DNA from: a virus
IMG/VR virus record: IMGVR_UViG_3300031972_001405
Location: 1 to 64,000 of that record
DNA: 64,000 nucleotides
Direction: 5' to 3' (one strand)
Both the position numbers and the translations under genes were made by a program. Positions within the stretch are counted from its first letter, which is position 1. Every line of letters starts with the position of its first letter. Below the pieces are notes generated by a model. The model was given only the letters and a program-made list of their open reading frames with translations, was not told the DNA's origin and made no database searches. Positions 30,790-37,833 of this stretch are shown piece by piece.

Positions 30790-32253
30790 TTATTTTGATA
30801 GATTGACTGAAATAATATCGTAATTAAAGTTTTCCTCGTTATAAATTCTGATCCTCTCTATTAAATGATTTAGTGTGTAGTTCTTTCTTGATCCTTTTGT
30901 GCAGTCATCGGATATATCATATAGCACTGCTTTATCTTTGTTAGTCCCCTTCCTCAATACTCGTCCGATGGATTGTAGATTCCGTATTCTCGATTTAGAA
31001 GGAGAAGCAAAAATAACGTTATGTAGATTTTTAATGTTAATTCCTGTGGAGAAGGTTCCATAAGATGCTACGATAATTGCATTGTTTTCAATGTCAACGA
31101 TCTCTCTAACTTTCTCTCTTTCTAGGGAATTAACCCCACCATGAACGTAAAAGACCTTTCGGTTTTCTTTTACGGAACTATTTATTAGTTCAAATAACGG
31201 CTGTCCGTGAGACTCTACTCTATTAAATAGAACAAGAGTATTTCCATCCAAGTCTACTGTTAGATTTTTGATGAAATTATTTCTTCTTTCGTGTGTTATA
31301 ATGTATTGAACTTCATCTTCATATGTTTCAAATATTTGAGGATCATGTTTGAGGATGATACAATTAATATCAAGTTTAGATACATGACCCTTTCTCATCA
31401 GTTCTTCTGTTCTGATAATTTTATATGAAGGACCAAACAATCCTTCCAAAACCCACTTATGAGTTTGTGTCCCATCTAATGTTCCAGTAAAACCATAACG
31501 ATACTTTGCAGTATGCATCTTCGTCATGATATTGATTAAAGACTTAGACTTAAATAAGTGTGCCTCATCTCCAATCACAACATCAAACTTCTCAAACCAC
31601 TTACGTTCTAGCTTGTAAACTGATTGCCAAGTTGTAATTGTGATTGCTTTGTTACTCTCCTTCTCCTTCCCCGAATATATTTTGTGACAATATGTCTCAG
31701 GATCCCATCCATATTCCTCAAAGTCCTTATACATCTGCTCTACTAGAGATGTCGTTGGAACAACTACCAGGATTTTTCTGTTGTAGTCAGTATGATATCT
31801 TGAAAGAGCATACACCATCAAAGATTTGCCAGATGCAGTGGGACTTATCAATAACCTTCTATTGTGTCTTAGAGCATCGTATACTCCCTCTACTTGGTAT
31901 TCGCGTGGTTTATGACAAGCAATCTTAGTCATATAATCCTTTACGCCCTCCTTTGAAATCATTTCATTGACTTCAAATGGTGTGCCAAAAAATTTATTAT
32001 CTACAAATTTGTAATCATAATCATATTGTTTGCAGAAAGAAATGACCTTATCAAGGAGACCAACATAGATCTCTCCTGTATGCGTAGAGAATAATCGTAT
32101 CTTTCCATCCCAATACTTACTTCTGTATTGGGGCATAAATTTTGCACCAGGAACTTCAAATGTGAAGTGATCTGATAGTTCCTGATATACGTGTGGCTCA
32201 GCAGATATTTTTAGATAAACTTCATTCTTCTTTTGGATTTCGAGATTAACCAT
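30790..32253 (-). CDS. uvsW: UvsW-like superfamily 2 helicase
   Basis: A 487-residue helicase. The start at 32253 (MVNLEIQKKNEVYLKISAEP) is chosen because it aligns with the T4 UvsW N-terminus; a longer reading from 32286 is possible. The N-terminal substrate domain (to about 110) is followed by Walker A SPTASGKS (about 136), DEAH-type GDEAHLF (about 224), GFTGTLDG (motif III) and QSIGRVLRKG (motif VI, about 426). UvsW unwinds branched intermediates and R-loops, switching replication from origin to recombination mode. It overlaps uvsY by 8 bases. Confidence 0.94.
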   Translation of the reverse strand: MVNLEIQKKNEVYLKISAEPHVYQELSDHFTFEVPGAKFMPQYRSKYWDGKIRLFSTHTGEIYVGLLDKVISFCKQYDYDYKFVDNKFFGTPFEVNEMISKEGVKDYMTKIACHKPREYQVEGVYDALRHNRRLLISPTASGKSLMVYALSRYHTDYNRKILVVVPTTSLVEQMYKDFEEYGWDPETYCHKIYSGKEKESNKAITITTWQSVYKLERKWFEKFDVVIGDEAHLFKSKSLINIMTKMHTAKYRYGFTGTLDGTQTHKWVLEGLFGPSYKIIRTEELMRKGHVSKLDINCIILKHDPQIFETYEDEVQYIITHERRNNFIKNLTVDLDGNTLVLFNRVESHGQPLFELINSSVKENRKVFYVHGGVNSLEREKVREIVDIENNAIIVASYGTFSTGINIKNLHNVIFASPSKSRIRNLQSIGRVLRKGTNKDKAVLYDISDDCTKGSRKNYTLNHLIERIRIYNEENFNYDIISVNLSK

Positions 32254-32677
32254 ATCCACTAATAAATTTTTGCCATTCAATTGCATTCTTAATTTGATAA
32301 GTTCGATTACCTATCTGCTTGAGAATGCTCTCAATATAATTTAGTTGAGTTTCATAGTAGTCAATTTTTAAATTGACCTGACTAAGTTTTTCATCAGCAC
32401 TTAAATATCTTTCCATATCGCTCTTGTCCCTAACTTTTCTGGGGAAAGGATTTTCAATATAAACATCTGGATCTGCTTTGCCAGAGTAATACTGATACCG
32501 TTCGTGACGAATATTTCTTTTTTGTTGTTCTGCCTTCTTCCTCAAGAGGAGAAGATTGTTAAAAATATCATGATACTTTGCATGTAGTGCTGGTATCTTT
32601 AGTGATTCTGTGTGAAGATTATCTTGATCAATCTGTGAGTCTTTTTCCCACATACTTTGTATAGTATCAAGATTCAT
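32246..32677 (-). CDS. uvsY: UvsY recombination mediator
   Basis: A 143-residue helical protein: MNLDTIQSMWEKDSQIDQDN, a basic centre (KKAEQQKRNIRHERYQYYSG) and a C-terminal coiled coil (ADEKLSQVNLKIDYYETQLN). UvsY loads UvsX onto single-stranded DNA covered by gp32. Size matches T4 UvsY (137 aa). The neighbour order, followed by uvsW, is as in T4. The ATG overlaps the preceding stop. Confidence 0.92.
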   Translation of the reverse strand: MNLDTIQSMWEKDSQIDQDNLHTESLKIPALHAKYHDIFNNLLLLRKKAEQQKRNIRHERYQYYSGKADPDVYIENPFPRKVRDKSDMERYLSADEKLSQVNLKIDYYETQLNYIESILKQIGNRTYQIKNAIEWQKFISGYG

Positions 32678-33243
32678 AAAAGTTTCCCGCTCAAGTCTGT
32701 TACTTCATAGTAAGTATACTTGAAAGTAACGTCTGCTGTAAAGTAGTCTATATCAGTTGGTGTAGCATCAAACTGAACTGTAGATAAATTTACTGGAAAC
32801 AATCCATAGAACTTTAGATAGAACTGCGGAGTCATATTATTACTCAGAATTTGTAGAGTTCCATCTGAAAATAATTCCTCCTCTCCCATTTCAGATGCAT
32901 TCTTATAAAGAGAAGCACCCTTTGCTCTTTCATCATATATTTGCTGCAAAGATTCTGGAAATCCAAGACCACGCATCCAGTTCTGAATCTGCATATAATT
33001 TTCCAAGTCCTCATCAATTAAGAATCTCAGAGAGAAATCCTCAAACTGTAGTACATCACCAGGTCTGTCTATCTCTTTAAGATATGTTGGTTGAATAGCA
33101 ACTCCAAGAGTTACTGCTGGTAAATTGCAAGAGTTGGCAAAGAAACTTGCTTGTGGACATCTCTGCAGGGAAAATTTAAATCCTGTTGGAGATAGGAAGT
33201 TTCTATTTTGTACCTGTCTTTTATATGGGTTTGAATTGGTCAT
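32674..33243 (-). CDS. Tail-tube-fold protein (gp19/gp54-like; position of gp3)
   Basis: A 189-residue beta-rich protein: LSPTGFKFSLQRCPQASFFA, PGDVLQFEDFSLRFLIDEDL, ENYMQIQNWMRGLGFPES and a final VTFKYTYYEV. The pattern resembles the tail-tube superfamily (gp19, gp54) more than the tail terminator. In cyanophages the protein at this position is often annotated as gp3 (tail completion and sheath stabiliser). I cannot decide between the two names from sequence, so no symbol is given. It is very probably a structural part of the tail tube or its ends. It starts on the glutaredoxin-like stop (ATGA). Confidence 0.82.
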   Translation of the reverse strand: MTNSNPYKRQVQNRNFLSPTGFKFSLQRCPQASFFANSCNLPAVTLGVAIQPTYLKEIDRPGDVLQFEDFSLRFLIDEDLENYMQIQNWMRGLGFPESLQQIYDERAKGASLYKNASEMGEEELFSDGTLQILSNNMTPQFYLKFYGLFPVNLSTVQFDATPTDIDYFTADVTFKYTYYEVTDLSGKLL

Positions 33244-33695
33244 ACAAACATTCCTTTCTTATCCATGTACTGGAGAGCTTCTTTGAGATTACCAATATGC
33301 TTGGCACCAATAGCAACTTGAGGATACGTTGCTCCTGCACCAAACTCTTGATTAAATGCCCTTTGTGTAAAATGTTCATTGAGACGATACTCATGAAACT
33401 TGACATCAATATGAGATAGTAGGGAGCAGATTCGTTCACACTCCTGACTACCATCGCTATAGACTACGCAAAGATTGTCGAGCATTTTGTTTCTAGCAAG
33501 TCTTTGGTTTTCTTTTTCCCACATATCAGCAACCATATCAACAGTATGTCTTACTGGTTGAGGTATAGGAGTGGCATTTTGCCATTCATCAATTGCTTCT
33601 TGTGTGGGAATAGCAATTCTGAATGGGATGTCATCATCAATGAACTCTTGGTTCATATCAATATATGTTTGAGGAGTAATTTTAATTTCAGTCAC
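33240..33695 (-). CDS. Glutaredoxin-like protein lacking the first active-site cysteine
   Basis: A 151-residue product. I choose a GTG start at 33695 because GGAGG lies 4 bases upstream; the ATG at 33710 would put the ribosome site inside the gene. Residues about 70-151 form a thioredoxin/glutaredoxin fold: NLCVVYSDGSQECERICSLL, VKFHEYRLNEHFTQRAF and GAGATYPQVAIGAKHIGNLK with the cis-proline TYPQV. The usual CPYC is replaced by SQEC, leaving at most one active cysteine plus a nearby Cys in the helix. The N-terminal 70 residues (IPFRIAIPTQEAIDEW) are an extra domain typical of cyanophage homologues. Possible monothiol or structural role. Confidence 0.8.
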   Translation of the reverse strand: MTEIKITPQTYIDMNQEFIDDDIPFRIAIPTQEAIDEWQNATPIPQPVRHTVDMVADMWEKENQRLARNKMLDNLCVVYSDGSQECERICSLLSHIDVKFHEYRLNEHFTQRAFNQEFGAGATYPQVAIGAKHIGNLKEALQYMDKKGMFV

Positions 33696-34002
33696 GTTGC
33701 CTCCAGTCATCAGGTTTATCTTGCTGAAACCAATTTTTAATGTCTTCAGGACTATCAAATCCAGTTTTATGATTGGATGGATCTGGATCTCCTAAACCCA
33801 TCCTATTCATAAAATCATCTATACTTCCCTCTTCAATGTTTTGTGATGCTTGGCGTCTTGCCATCTTTAACATCTCATTAGCAGATGTATTTGCTTTAGC
33901 AAGTTTCTGTGCCCAAACCATATCGTCTAGTTTGACTTCTTCATTATTTGCAATACATTTGCAAATAAATTCTAATCGCAGTCTATATTGGGTAGATAGC
34001 AT
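33688..34002 (-). CDS. Conserved cyanophage protein after gp23
   Basis: A 104-residue protein: MLSTQYRLRLEFICKCIANN, then a helix (EMLKMARRQASQ) and an acidic C-terminus (IDDFMNRMGLGDPDP, then PEDIKNWFQQDKPDDWRQRD). From memory it is conserved directly downstream of the major capsid gene in T4-like cyanophages. The function is unknown; a small virion or assembly protein is plausible. It lies after the gp23 terminator and has its own CTAAATA box. Confidence 0.8.
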   Translation of the reverse strand: MLSTQYRLRLEFICKCIANNEEVKLDDMVWAQKLAKANTSANEMLKMARRQASQNIEEGSIDDFMNRMGLGDPDPSNHKTGFDSPEDIKNWFQQDKPDDWRQRD

Positions 34003-34023
34003 GTAGATTCAACTCGTCATCTC

Positions 34024-34031
34024 TATTTAGA
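34024..34031 (-). promoter_or_regulatory. Late promoter box TCTAAATA
   Basis: Lies 22 bases before the ATG at 34002 and directly after the T-run of the gp23 terminator. Transcription of the uvsY-uvsW group could restart here late in infection. Confidence 0.6.
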
Positions 34032-34032
34032 C

Positions 34033-34059
34033 AAAAAAAGAGGGGTCCGAAGACCCCTC
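34033..34059 (-). terminator. Strong intrinsic terminator after gp23
   Basis: Minus-strand GAGGGGTC-TTCG-GACCCCTC followed by seven T: a perfect 8-bp stem with a stable TTCG tetraloop. It closes the head-gene transcription unit 34 bases after the capsid stop. Confidence 0.95.
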
Positions 34060-34084
34060 AGCACTATCCTTCACACGGTGAGGA

Positions 34085-34092
34085 TATTTATA
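34085..34092 (-). promoter_or_regulatory. TATAAATA next to the gp23 stop (doubtful promoter)
   Basis: A perfect match to the late box, directly after the gp23 stop codon. A transcript from here would meet the terminator at 34033-34059 within about 20 bases, so it may be fortuitous or give only a tiny RNA. Confidence 0.25.
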
Positions 34093-35502
34093 TCACATCA
34101 AGTTCGTGACCTTGACGCGACGATAGTAACGGTTTGCGTTTACACGCAGTCTGCCAAGACCCTGGGTGGTGCCTTCTGCGAATGGGTTAGCGACCAGACC
34201 ATAACGGGTCTTGAAGCCAATCTTCGGCTGGAAGGAGTTCTCACCAACTGCACGAACCATCTGAAGAGGAACGTAAGGGCAGTAGAAGATGCCAGCATCA
34301 TAAGGGGAAGTACCCTTATAACCAACAACATAGTACTGGTTAGCACTATTGTTAGCAGCGTAAGGATCGATGTATACGCGATACTTACCATTAATAGTAC
34401 CAGCAAATGTGTTGCCAGTGTCATCAACGCTCAGGTTAGCGTTAAGAGCAGGGGTGTAATCCAGGATGCCTGCCATCGTGAGTGCGGAAGCAACGTCTGC
34501 AGAACACAGAACAATGTTGCCTTTGCCTCTACGAGTTCTTTGTGCAATCTGGTTCGCATCTCTTTCGATTTGGAACAGAAGACCCTTGAACTTCTCAACA
34601 GACCAGCGACCATTGGAGTCAACGTCCAGGTTGAACTCACCAGCAGTTGCAGTGTTGAGGGTAGCGCCTTGCTCGGCAACCTTGTAGATGGTTCTGATCA
34701 CTTCTCTGTTGATTTCCGCAAGGATTTCAGTAGAGAGGATGTTAGCAAGTTCTGCTTCAGCGTTAAGACCGTGAATTGCCTTAAGGTCTTGTGCCAGTTC
34801 CAGAGAGTACTCTGCTTTCAGCGCACGAGACTTAGCAGTAACGGTGACTTTCTCGATCGAGAATGCCATCTCGTTGAAGGCATCCGAACCAGTGCCGTCC
34901 AGAGCTTCAGCATCGCCAGTTGCCATGCCCTGACCCACGGTATAACCGAGGGAAGATGCAGAACCAACAGGGTTGAGTGCAGATGGGTTGCTACCAGTCT
35001 GTGAGGTAGTACCCAAACCAGCAACGTTATCGCTACCAGTAAGATCGAAACCATGATCCTGACCAGAGAAGGCAGTATCTGCTTCGTCGAAGAATGCTTC
35101 AGTACCGCCTTGACCTGGGGTGCCAGGACCAGCATAACGTGAACGCATTGCGAAGATCAGTCCAGTAGGACCGCTCATCGGTTGAACGCCTGCAAGGTCA
35201 TATGCGACCAAGTTAGGCATAGAGCGTCTGATCAAGGAGATCAGAACGGGGTCGAAACCAGCAGTAGGACCAGCAGCGGCAGAACTGCCACTGAAAGCAC
35301 CAGACCCACCAGCGGCATTACCAGCGTTGGTAGGCGTTTCCATCAGGTTGAAACCTGACTGGAAAGACTGCTCTTCTTGTAAAAACTTTTCTTGATTTTC
35401 TAGCAGAACAGCGGTAACTGCTCTACGGTGTGAGTCGGAGATTCCTCCGTCGTGGTCGAGAAGTGGCTTCCACTTTTCAACCAGATGCTCTGATTGGAAC
35501 AT
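34093..35502 (-). CDS. gp23: Major capsid protein, T4 gp23-like
   Basis: A 469-residue capsid protein of the HK97-like T4 family: FDPVLISLIRRSMPNLVAYD, LAGVQPMSGPTGLIFAMRSR, SLELAQDLKAIHGLNAEAEL, and a C-terminal PLQMVRAVGENSFQPKIGFK. The N-terminal 55 residues form a helical pro-region. LME at 53-55 matches the (L/I)-x-E rule of the gp21 protease, so cleavage after Glu55 is likely. It forms the hexamers of the head. No separate gp24 vertex protein is seen nearby, as is usual in cyanophages. Confidence 0.97.
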   Translation of the reverse strand: MFQSEHLVEKWKPLLDHDGGISDSHRRAVTAVLLENQEKFLQEEQSFQSGFNLMETPTNAGNAAGGSGAFSGSSAAAGPTAGFDPVLISLIRRSMPNLVAYDLAGVQPMSGPTGLIFAMRSRYAGPGTPGQGGTEAFFDEADTAFSGQDHGFDLTGSDNVAGLGTTSQTGSNPSALNPVGSASSLGYTVGQGMATGDAEALDGTGSDAFNEMAFSIEKVTVTAKSRALKAEYSLELAQDLKAIHGLNAEAELANILSTEILAEINREVIRTIYKVAEQGATLNTATAGEFNLDVDSNGRWSVEKFKGLLFQIERDANQIAQRTRRGKGNIVLCSADVASALTMAGILDYTPALNANLSVDDTGNTFAGTINGKYRVYIDPYAANNSANQYYVVGYKGTSPYDAGIFYCPYVPLQMVRAVGENSFQPKIGFKTRYGLVANPFAEGTTQGLGRLRVNANRYYRRVKVTNLM

Positions 35503-35542
35503 TTCTTTATAAGGTTAGTGTTTGCTTTAATAAAAAATTCAA

Positions 35543-36628
35543 CTAGTTGCCAGCTGCGTCTAGGAACTTAAGGTAATGAGACATTCTGCCTTCCGAAGAA
35601 GCGCCTGCATCATCTACACCTTCCGAGAGTGACTCAGCTTGAGCAGATTGGGAAGTGGTTTTGCCGCTAGTGAAGTACGACTCCTTAAGCGTTTCCAGTC
35701 TTCCTCTATAAGATTCTTCACTTTCAAACTCTACACCTTCTGCGAGAGAAGCGAGTTTCTCTTTCTGAGTGGAAGCAAGTCCATCAGAAACGTTCTCCAG
35801 AATACCATCAGCAACCGACTCTGCGAGGCGCTTGTTGAGTGTAATATTTCTATCGATTTGCTCGTTGAGTTTAGTCTCCATGTCATCTAGTTTCTCTACC
35901 ATATTGGAGAGAACATCATACTTATCTTCAGGGATGGTTACATAATGTTCTTCAAAAAGACTCTTCATTCCGCCGAGGAATGATTCGGTCATTTCGGACT
36001 TAAGTCCGTTTTCAACAGCGAGTTGATTCTCGGATAGCCACTCATCAGCGACATATTCCAAGTAAGAGTCAACACGCTCTTGGAGTTCGACTTTCATAGA
36101 GTCGATCTCTTCGGCAACACGCTCTTGATATTGAGCTTCTAGTGCCTCTTTGATTTCTGCAGCCTTAGCGGTCAAAGCAGCTTCAAAGATAGTCTTTGCT
36201 TTCTCTCTGAATTCTTCAGAAAGTTCTTCGCCACCGAGAAGAGCATTAACGTCTTCATCAACGTCATACTCTGCAGTTTCTTCGACAGTTTCCTCTTCGG
36301 TAACTTCGTCTTCGGCAACGATTTCTTGACCGTCCTCTAGCACTTCTTCTTCCTCTTCTTTGGACATCGATTGCATAGGATCGGCCTTCTTTGCGCCACG
36401 ATTAACAACGTCAGCAACAGTACGAAGATTTGGTTCTTTCAGTTTTGCCGAGTCATCATCGGGTTTGTAGTTTTCGGGGGTAGGCCCACCGAGGTCTTCT
36501 ACTGATGCGAGTTGAGTACCTGGATCTGCCATTGTCGGCATTGGATCACCCGCCTTAGCACCGCGAGTAACTTGATCAGATACTTTCGTAGTCTTAGTTT
36601 CCATTTCTTGTAAGCGTCCAAGCGACAT
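35543..36628 (-). CDS. gp22: Prohead scaffolding protein, T4 gp22-like
   Basis: A 361-residue acidic, coiled-coil-rich protein. The N-terminal 110 residues have a repeated unit, TRGAKAGDPM (about 21-30) and NRGAKKADPM (about 77-86), each followed by acidic linkers. The centre (about 120-330) is helical with many Glu/Lys heptads, typical of scaffold cores (EKAKTIFEAALTAKAAEIKE). It ends EGRMSHYLKFLDAAG. It forms the prohead core and is degraded by gp21. The duplicated N-terminal unit makes it longer than T4 gp22 (269 aa). Confidence 0.92.
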   Translation of the reverse strand: MSLGRLQEMETKTTKVSDQVTRGAKAGDPMPTMADPGTQLASVEDLGGPTPENYKPDDDSAKLKEPNLRTVADVVNRGAKKADPMQSMSKEEEEEVLEDGQEIVAEDEVTEEETVEETAEYDVDEDVNALLGGEELSEEFREKAKTIFEAALTAKAAEIKEALEAQYQERVAEEIDSMKVELQERVDSYLEYVADEWLSENQLAVENGLKSEMTESFLGGMKSLFEEHYVTIPEDKYDVLSNMVEKLDDMETKLNEQIDRNITLNKRLAESVADGILENVSDGLASTQKEKLASLAEGVEFESEESYRGRLETLKESYFTSGKTTSQSAQAESLSEGVDDAGASSEGRMSHYLKFLDAAGN

Positions 36629-36664
36629 TGAAGGTTTCTCCGATTAATCTACTTAATCTATATT

Positions 36665-36672
36665 TATTTATA
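36665..36672 (-). promoter_or_regulatory. Late promoter box TATAAATA for gp22-gp23
   Basis: A perfect late element in the short gap after gp21, 37 bases before the gp22 ATG. It is likely the main source of capsid transcript together with read-through from upstream. Confidence 0.75.
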
Positions 36673-36674
36673 AT

Positions 36675-37325
36675 CTAAAGATTTGCAAGGAAGTCGTTGA
36701 AAAGATCCAATTTCTTCTCGTCAAGTTGTTTTTGTGTTACCAATGTATTGATATGATTGTATGTCTTACGGGCAGCTGCCTCTCTAAGAATGCCTCCATC
36801 CCATACCCAATCCTTTCCTTCCATGATTCCTGATACAAATGCATCAGGTGCAGAGGGGTCAGCAACAATGTCAGCAGCAGTTGCCAACGTGAAGTCTTCA
36901 CCAACAACATTGGTGCCTTCACGAGTCATACTCAATGAACCAATACCACGAGAAGAAACGCCCAACTTAACACCTTCATCGATAAGATTTTGTGCAATCT
37001 TACCCATAGGGGTGCTGAGGATCTTTGCCTTACCAATAAAATTAGAACCACTTTCTCTAAGAGAAACGATCTTGTGTGAAACTCGATCTAGGTTAACGGT
37101 AGGACCCTCAGGATGTCCAAGTTCACCCAAAGCACGACCACTTTGGATATGGTTTTCATTGTAACGAGACACTTCTTTACGAAGAGTTTCCATAGGATAC
37201 ATCCGACCATTACGGTTCTTGATATCTCCTTGAAGAAATACTCCCTCAATGTACAGGGATTTTTTGCCGTTCTTTTGTTCGACAATGAAATCGACTGATT
37301 CGATTTCTTCTCTGATAAGTTTCAT
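36675..37325 (-). CDS. gp21: Prohead core protease, T4 gp21-like
   Basis: The 216-residue product starts at the ATG at 37325 (MKLIREEIESVDFIVEQKNG); upstream in-frame codons would overlap the neighbouring gene. It shows the fold of herpes-assemblin-like prohead proteases: GRALGELGHPEGPTVNLDRV carries the catalytic His, and LGVSSRGIGSL carries the catalytic Ser. It processes gp22, gp23 and other head proteins after shell assembly. Length agrees with T4 gp21 (212 aa). Confidence 0.94.
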   Translation of the reverse strand: MKLIREEIESVDFIVEQKNGKKSLYIEGVFLQGDIKNRNGRMYPMETLRKEVSRYNENHIQSGRALGELGHPEGPTVNLDRVSHKIVSLRESGSNFIGKAKILSTPMGKIAQNLIDEGVKLGVSSRGIGSLSMTREGTNVVGEDFTLATAADIVADPSAPDAFVSGIMEGKDWVWDGGILREAAARKTYNHINTLVTQKQLDEKKLDLFNDFLANL

Positions 37326-37330
37326 TTTGC

Positions 37331-37603
37331 TTAGTTTGTAAATCCTACTTTGGCGAACTTCACAGCAGCGTGACCAGCCCACATAACATCCTTATAGTCT
37401 TTATCAACAAATTCAACCGTTGCAGGAGCAACCGTAATTGAACCATAACCAACTACATCAGCAGTTGAGGTGGAAACAGCAACAAAGACAGCAGCACTAT
37501 GTCCGTTGTAAACACGAACAAGTCTTGCATGACCGACCGAACTAGCGGTACTAACAACAGTTGTGGCGGCAATTTCTTTGCCAATCATACGAGTAAAACT
37601 CAT
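37331..37603 (-). CDS. Small beta-rich structural protein (position of gp68)
   Basis: A 90-residue protein (MSFTRMIGKEIAATTVVSTA then GHARLVRVYNGHSAAVFVAV and a final HAAVKFAKVGFTN) made almost entirely of short beta-strand segments rich in Val, Ala and Thr. It occupies the place of T4 gp68 between gp67 and gp21 but does not resemble that core protein. A small virion component, such as a head decoration, is likely from cyanophage analogy. The ATG forms ATGA with the gp67-like stop. Confidence 0.78.
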   Translation of the reverse strand: MSFTRMIGKEIAATTVVSTASSVGHARLVRVYNGHSAAVFVAVSTSTADVVGYGSITVAPATVEFVDKDYKDVMWAGHAAVKFAKVGFTN

Positions 37604-37797
37604 TCTTCTTCCTCAGGATCTTCTGTGATTTCATCTTCAATTTCCCCTAACTCATCTTCGCCAAACAAAGTTGTAGCTACGACTGGTTTAAGATTTTCAA
37701 TCCTCTCTGCTGATTTAGAAAACAGAGCGTCTTTAATTTGGTCACTGATTTGCGACGGTGATTCCGCAGAAATCATCAAATCCATAAGATCATCCAT
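37600..37797 (-). CDS. gp67: Prohead core protein, T4 gp67-like
   Basis: A 65-residue protein: a helical N-terminus (MDDLMDLMISAESPSQISDQ) followed by a strongly acidic C-terminus (EDELGEIEDEITEDPEEEE). This is the composition and position (between portal and protease) of T4 gp67, an internal prohead core component that is cut by gp21. Sequence identity to T4 is low, so the call rests on position and composition. A TATAAATA box lies 28 bases before the ATG. Confidence 0.78.
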   Translation of the reverse strand: MDDLMDLMISAESPSQISDQIKDALFSKSAERIENLKPVVATTLFGEDELGEIEDEITEDPEEEE

Positions 37798-37824
37798 TGG
37801 AAATTAATATAAACATACTAAATA

Positions 37825-37832
37825 TATTTATA
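37825..37832 (-). promoter_or_regulatory. Late promoter box TATAAATA for the gp67-gp21 group
   Basis: A perfect late element between the gp20 stop and the gp67-like start, in an AT-rich gap of 36 bases. Confidence 0.75.
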
Positions 37833-37833
37833 C

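Noticed and set aside
34078-35004. A 308-codon open frame on the plus strand opposite gp23
   Set aside because: It lies wholly antisense to the major capsid gene, has a random-looking composition and no ribosome site. All other credible genes are on the minus strand.
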